Translations under genes and position numbers: made by a program
Assembly: GCA_002344355.1 (NCBI GenBank)
Contig: DDTN01000045.1
Location: 1-64,000 of the forward strand
Length of the DNA: 64,000 bases
Direction: 5' to 3'
From: Proteobacteria bacterium UBA2363
GTDB lineage: Bacteria; Pseudomonadota; Gammaproteobacteria; Xanthomonadales; UBA2363
Part shown: piece after piece, positions 61,577 through 64,000 of the stretch
Layout: the number at the start of each line of letters is the position of its first letter
Numbering within the stretch: the first letter of the stretch is position 1
Notes under the pieces: model-generated
What the model was told of the DNA's origin: nothing
The model's database searches: none
Seen by the model: only the letters and a program-made list of their open reading frames with translations

Positions 61577-63492
61577 CCGACACCTCTGCCGTCGCCTGGC
61601 GTTTCGCGATCATGCTCGCCCTGGCCGGCCTGGCCGGCCTGCTCGCGGGCGTGCGTCCGACCCTGGTGGTGCACCAGTCCAGCGCGGGCGGCATCGCCCG
61701 CGTCGAAAATCCGGCCCGGCCCGCGCAGGGCGCAGCGGCGGTGTCGGTCGCGGCCGGCGAGCGCCGGGTGGAGCTGCGCCTGCCCGCGCTGCTGCCTTCC
61801 CGGCTGGCCTACCACCCCTCCGATAGCGGGGAGCCGGCCACCATCCATCGCGTGCAGGCGCGGGCGCTCGGCCTGCCGCTCGGCGCTGCGCTGCCCTTCG
61901 TCCCGCCGGTCGCCGCGCAGAACCTGGCGGCGCGCGACTTCGAGCAGGTGCCGCCGCAAGCCGGGGCGGAGGCCGGCCGGGCCGTCCTCGTCGACGTGCC
62001 CTGGCCGCTGCGGGCCTGGTGGTTGCTGCCCGCGACACTGTTCGGCCTGGCCGGCCTGCTGGCGCTGCGCGCCTGGCGCAGCCTTCCGCGGCCACGCGGC
62101 GAGGCCGGGGACACGGCCGCCTACCAGGCGCGCTTCCCGCTGCTGTTCCTGGCCCTCTGCTACGGCGTCATGGTCGACCAGGCGATCGGGCTGGGCGCGT
62201 GGCTCCCGTTGTGGGACGACTGGCGTTACGTGTACCCCGGCCGCTTCTCCCTGATCGAGGGGCCGCCCCAGTGGCTCGGGGCCGCGGGCAACGACACCTA
62301 TTTCCTCACCGGACAACTCGTCGACTGGCTGGCGCTGCGCGCGTCGGGCGGCAGCTTCCTGCCCATCCGCCTGGTCGCCCTGGCCCTTCTCGGGGTCTTC
62401 CTGGTGTTCGCCGCGCGCTTTGCGCTCGCGCTGCCCCGCCGCCAGGCGCTGCTGGCCCTGCTGGCCCTGGCCTTCGTGCTCGGCGCGGACGGCTACTGGA
62501 CCCTGCAGGCGATCGCCTACCACCAGTTCCTGCCGGTGCTGTTCATGATGATCGCCTTGCACGTCGTGCGGGACCAGTGGCAGCGCCCGGAACCACCGGG
62601 CGCCGCTGCCCTGGCGGCCGTGGCCGCCTGCGCGCTACTGGCCGGCCTGGCCTACATTTCCGGTGCCTTGCTGTTCGTGGTGTTCGCGGCCGGCACCGCG
62701 GTCGCACTGGCCGGATCCCTGCGCGGCGACGGGCTCCGCAGGCACCTGCCACTGCTGGTGCTGTTCGCGACCGCGCTCCTGGCCACCCTGGTCCAGGTCT
62801 GGCTGGTGACCCAGGCACAGGGATCGTTGCTGGAGCGCAATCACGCCACCGAGACGGTGCTGCCCGACGACTGGCGGTTCTGGGCGTTCCAGATCGGGCT
62901 GGTGGCCCGCGCCTTCGGGCTGCGCGCCAGCCTGCCGGTCGTGGAGATCGGCGTCTATGTCCTGGTGCTGGTCGCCGGCCTCGCCCTCCTGGTCCGGGCC
63001 TGGCGCAGCCAGGGGGCCGACCGCCGCCTGGCCGCACTGGCTGTGGGCCTGGTCGGCGCCGCCCTGGTCTATTCCAGCGTGGTCGCAACGGCCCGCTCCG
63101 GCTTCGCCAGCCCGGACGTGCCCTGGGACCAGGTCGTGGCCATGGCCAAGGCGCGCTTCCATTTCTGGTGGCTGGCCGCGCTGCTGCCCGTGCCGCTGGC
63201 CATGGCGTTCGGGATGCTGCCCGGGTTCCGGCGCTGGGGTCCGGTGGTGGTGCCGCTGCTCGCCGCGGTCCTGGTGGTGTCCAAGGTGCTCGTGATGGCC
63301 GGGTCGGATCGCGACACCTTCCTGCGTGCCGGACAGCAGGAGGCGCAGGGCATCGCCTGCGTCAGGGCCAACCACGACCGCCCAGGCCCCCTGCAGTGCG
63401 AGGGCTTCTACCCCATCGACATCCGTGCCGCCATGGAGGCCGCGCGCCGGCAGGACCTGCGCCTGTGGCGTGACCTGATGCAGATTCAATGA
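61573..63492 (+). CDS. Large polytopic membrane protein, GT-C-like (GtrC-type candidate)
   Basis: 639 residues with one N-terminal helix (~10-27), a ~115-residue periplasmic beta-domain and about ten further helices from ~145. After helix 2 lies LGAWLPLWDDWRYVYPGRFSLIEG with a conserved-looking acidic LWDDWRY, typical of the first periplasmic loop of GT-C glycosyltransferases, and a periplasmic loop with FDERDTFL-like character near 580 (SDRDTFLRAGQQ). It shows no close similarity that I can name. In Gtr systems the third gene is exactly such an unrelated transferase, so it is the likely acceptor-specific enzyme. Confidence 0.8.
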   Translation: MTDTSAVAWRFAIMLALAGLAGLLAGVRPTLVVHQSSAGGIARVENPARPAQGAAAVSVAAGERRVELRLPALLPSRLAYHPSDSGEPATIHRVQARALGLPLGAALPFVPPVAAQNLAARDFEQVPPQAGAEAGRAVLVDVPWPLRAWWLLPATLFGLAGLLALRAWRSLPRPRGEAGDTAAYQARFPLLFLALCYGVMVDQAIGLGAWLPLWDDWRYVYPGRFSLIEGPPQWLGAAGNDTYFLTGQLVDWLALRASGGSFLPIRLVALALLGVFLVFAARFALALPRRQALLALLALAFVLGADGYWTLQAIAYHQFLPVLFMMIALHVVRDQWQRPEPPGAAALAAVAACALLAGLAYISGALLFVVFAAGTAVALAGSLRGDGLRRHLPLLVLFATALLATLVQVWLVTQAQGSLLERNHATETVLPDDWRFWAFQIGLVARAFGLRASLPVVEIGVYVLVLVAGLALLVRAWRSQGADRRLAALAVGLVGAALVYSSVVATARSGFASPDVPWDQVVAMAKARFHFWWLAALLPVPLAMAFGMLPGFRRWGPVVVPLLAAVLVVSKVLVMAGSDRDTFLRAGQQEAQGIACVRANHDRPGPLQCEGFYPIDIRAAMEAARRQDLRLWRDLMQIQ

Positions 63493-64000
63493 TCATCGCT
63501 TCCTGCCACGGATGGCTGCGCTGCGTCCGCATGACCTGCCGTCCGGCTCAGGACCCGTTGGCCGGTGCCAGGCTCCGCCGCTTGCAGGAAGGAAGCGGAG
63601 ATGCCGGGAAAGCGGCCAGGCGCGGACTTCGATGCGCTTGCTGGGCTTCCGCGATCTCAGGTCGATCGCTCTCGTGACCCTCATGTCGCCTTGCCTGTGT
63701 CAGGCACGACACCTATCGCCGGCCAGGTCGTGTCGCCGGAGCGGGGGAGCACGACGACCGCAATGAGGAGCGCTTCGAGCTCCGCCGTTGTCGACTGACC
63801 ACCCGCAGGTGTAGCGCCTTGGCCCGGCAACCCCGACGCCAAGACATTGGCGGACGGAAGCGTAGTGCTCGATCCCGGGGGATAACCTGGAGGAGCCCGA
63901 TGGCTTCGATGCGTTCGGCCGGGCCGATGACACCGCTTGGTGCGACCAAACATCCGACCGGTCCGTCAGCACGCCCGGCAGGCCGGGCCGCCTGAACAGC
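63493..64000. other. 508-bp right-edge region without recognisable gene
   Basis: By eye the base composition is clearly less GC-rich than the rest. Several short frames exist on both strands, but none has a ribosome-binding site, a conserved-looking product or normal codon bias; overlapping minus-strand frames at 63681-63972 look like a decayed gene. No hairpin or promoter stands out. Confidence 0.5.

Overview
The window is a chromosomal segment from a very GC-rich gammaproteobacterium, most likely Lysobacterales/Xanthomonadales. Pointers are the order lptM-dapF-DUF484-xerC-hslV-hslU, an HslV whose catalytic Thr follows an N-terminal extension ending in HATTIV (the form I associate with Xanthomonas relatives), an exeA/gspB pair with a peptidoglycan-binding ExeA, a long cox operon with DUF2244 and twin-transmembrane DUF2909 neighbours, and a WxcM-type fused sugar acetyltransferase/ketoisomerase. 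No rRNA, tRNA, CRISPR array, integrase or complete insertion sequence is visible. This is mostly core chromosome with an envelope-glycan cassette at the right edge.

Layout. 1-3264: end of an unidentified gene and a tight three-gene set of unknown function (large helical protein, small tail-anchored DUF6384-like membrane protein, long coiled coil). 3480-7748: RND efflux adaptor lipoprotein and pump. 7834-11038 (minus): ExeA ATPase, GspB and a rhomboid protease. 11174-13706: polysaccharide deacetylase facing two SAM methyltransferases coupled to putA (13712-16888, minus). 17114-25913: cytochrome c oxidase operon (DUF2244, coxB, coxA, a 36-residue protein, ctaG, coxC, surf1, a CXXXC protein, ctaA, ctaB), interrupted by minus-strand DUF2909. 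25923-31907: phosphoribosyltransferase, secreted metalloprotease, glycosyltransferase, secreted S9 peptidase, small exported protein. 32045-41170: dnaG, secreted beta-helix protein, AraC/VOC pair, ABC exporter, secreted hydrolase with a membrane tail. 41202-44255: divergent ECF sigma factor and TPR Ser/Thr kinase. 44367-49186 (minus): hslU, hslV, xerC, DUF484, dapF, lptM. 49525-54204: membrane proteins, AEC transporter, WYL regulator, pilU. 54667-57812: DUF465, cystathionine beta-synthase and cystathionine gamma-synthase/lyase. 58123-63492: aminotransferase, GT2, FdtC/FdtA fusion, GtrA flippase and large membrane protein, overlapping like one operon. 63493-64000: no recognisable gene.

Genes work together in clear blocks: oxidase subunits with copper and heme-A assembly factors; the transsulfuration pair; the HslUV protease; and a right-edge cassette that looks able to make an amino-deoxyhexose, load it on a lipid carrier, flip it and transfer it to a surface glycan.

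Regulation. Strong -10-like hexamers (TANNNT) recur just upstream of genes, usually without a good -35. At five genes (gspB, exeA, the deacetylase, the ECF sigma factor and the 49525 membrane protein) the hexamer lies only 6-7 nt before the start codon, which predicts leaderless mRNAs. GC-rich stem-loops without U-tracts sit between convergent genes. Short tandem heptamer tracts occur as inverted pairs at three gene boundaries, and one has rewritten the C-terminus of HslV.
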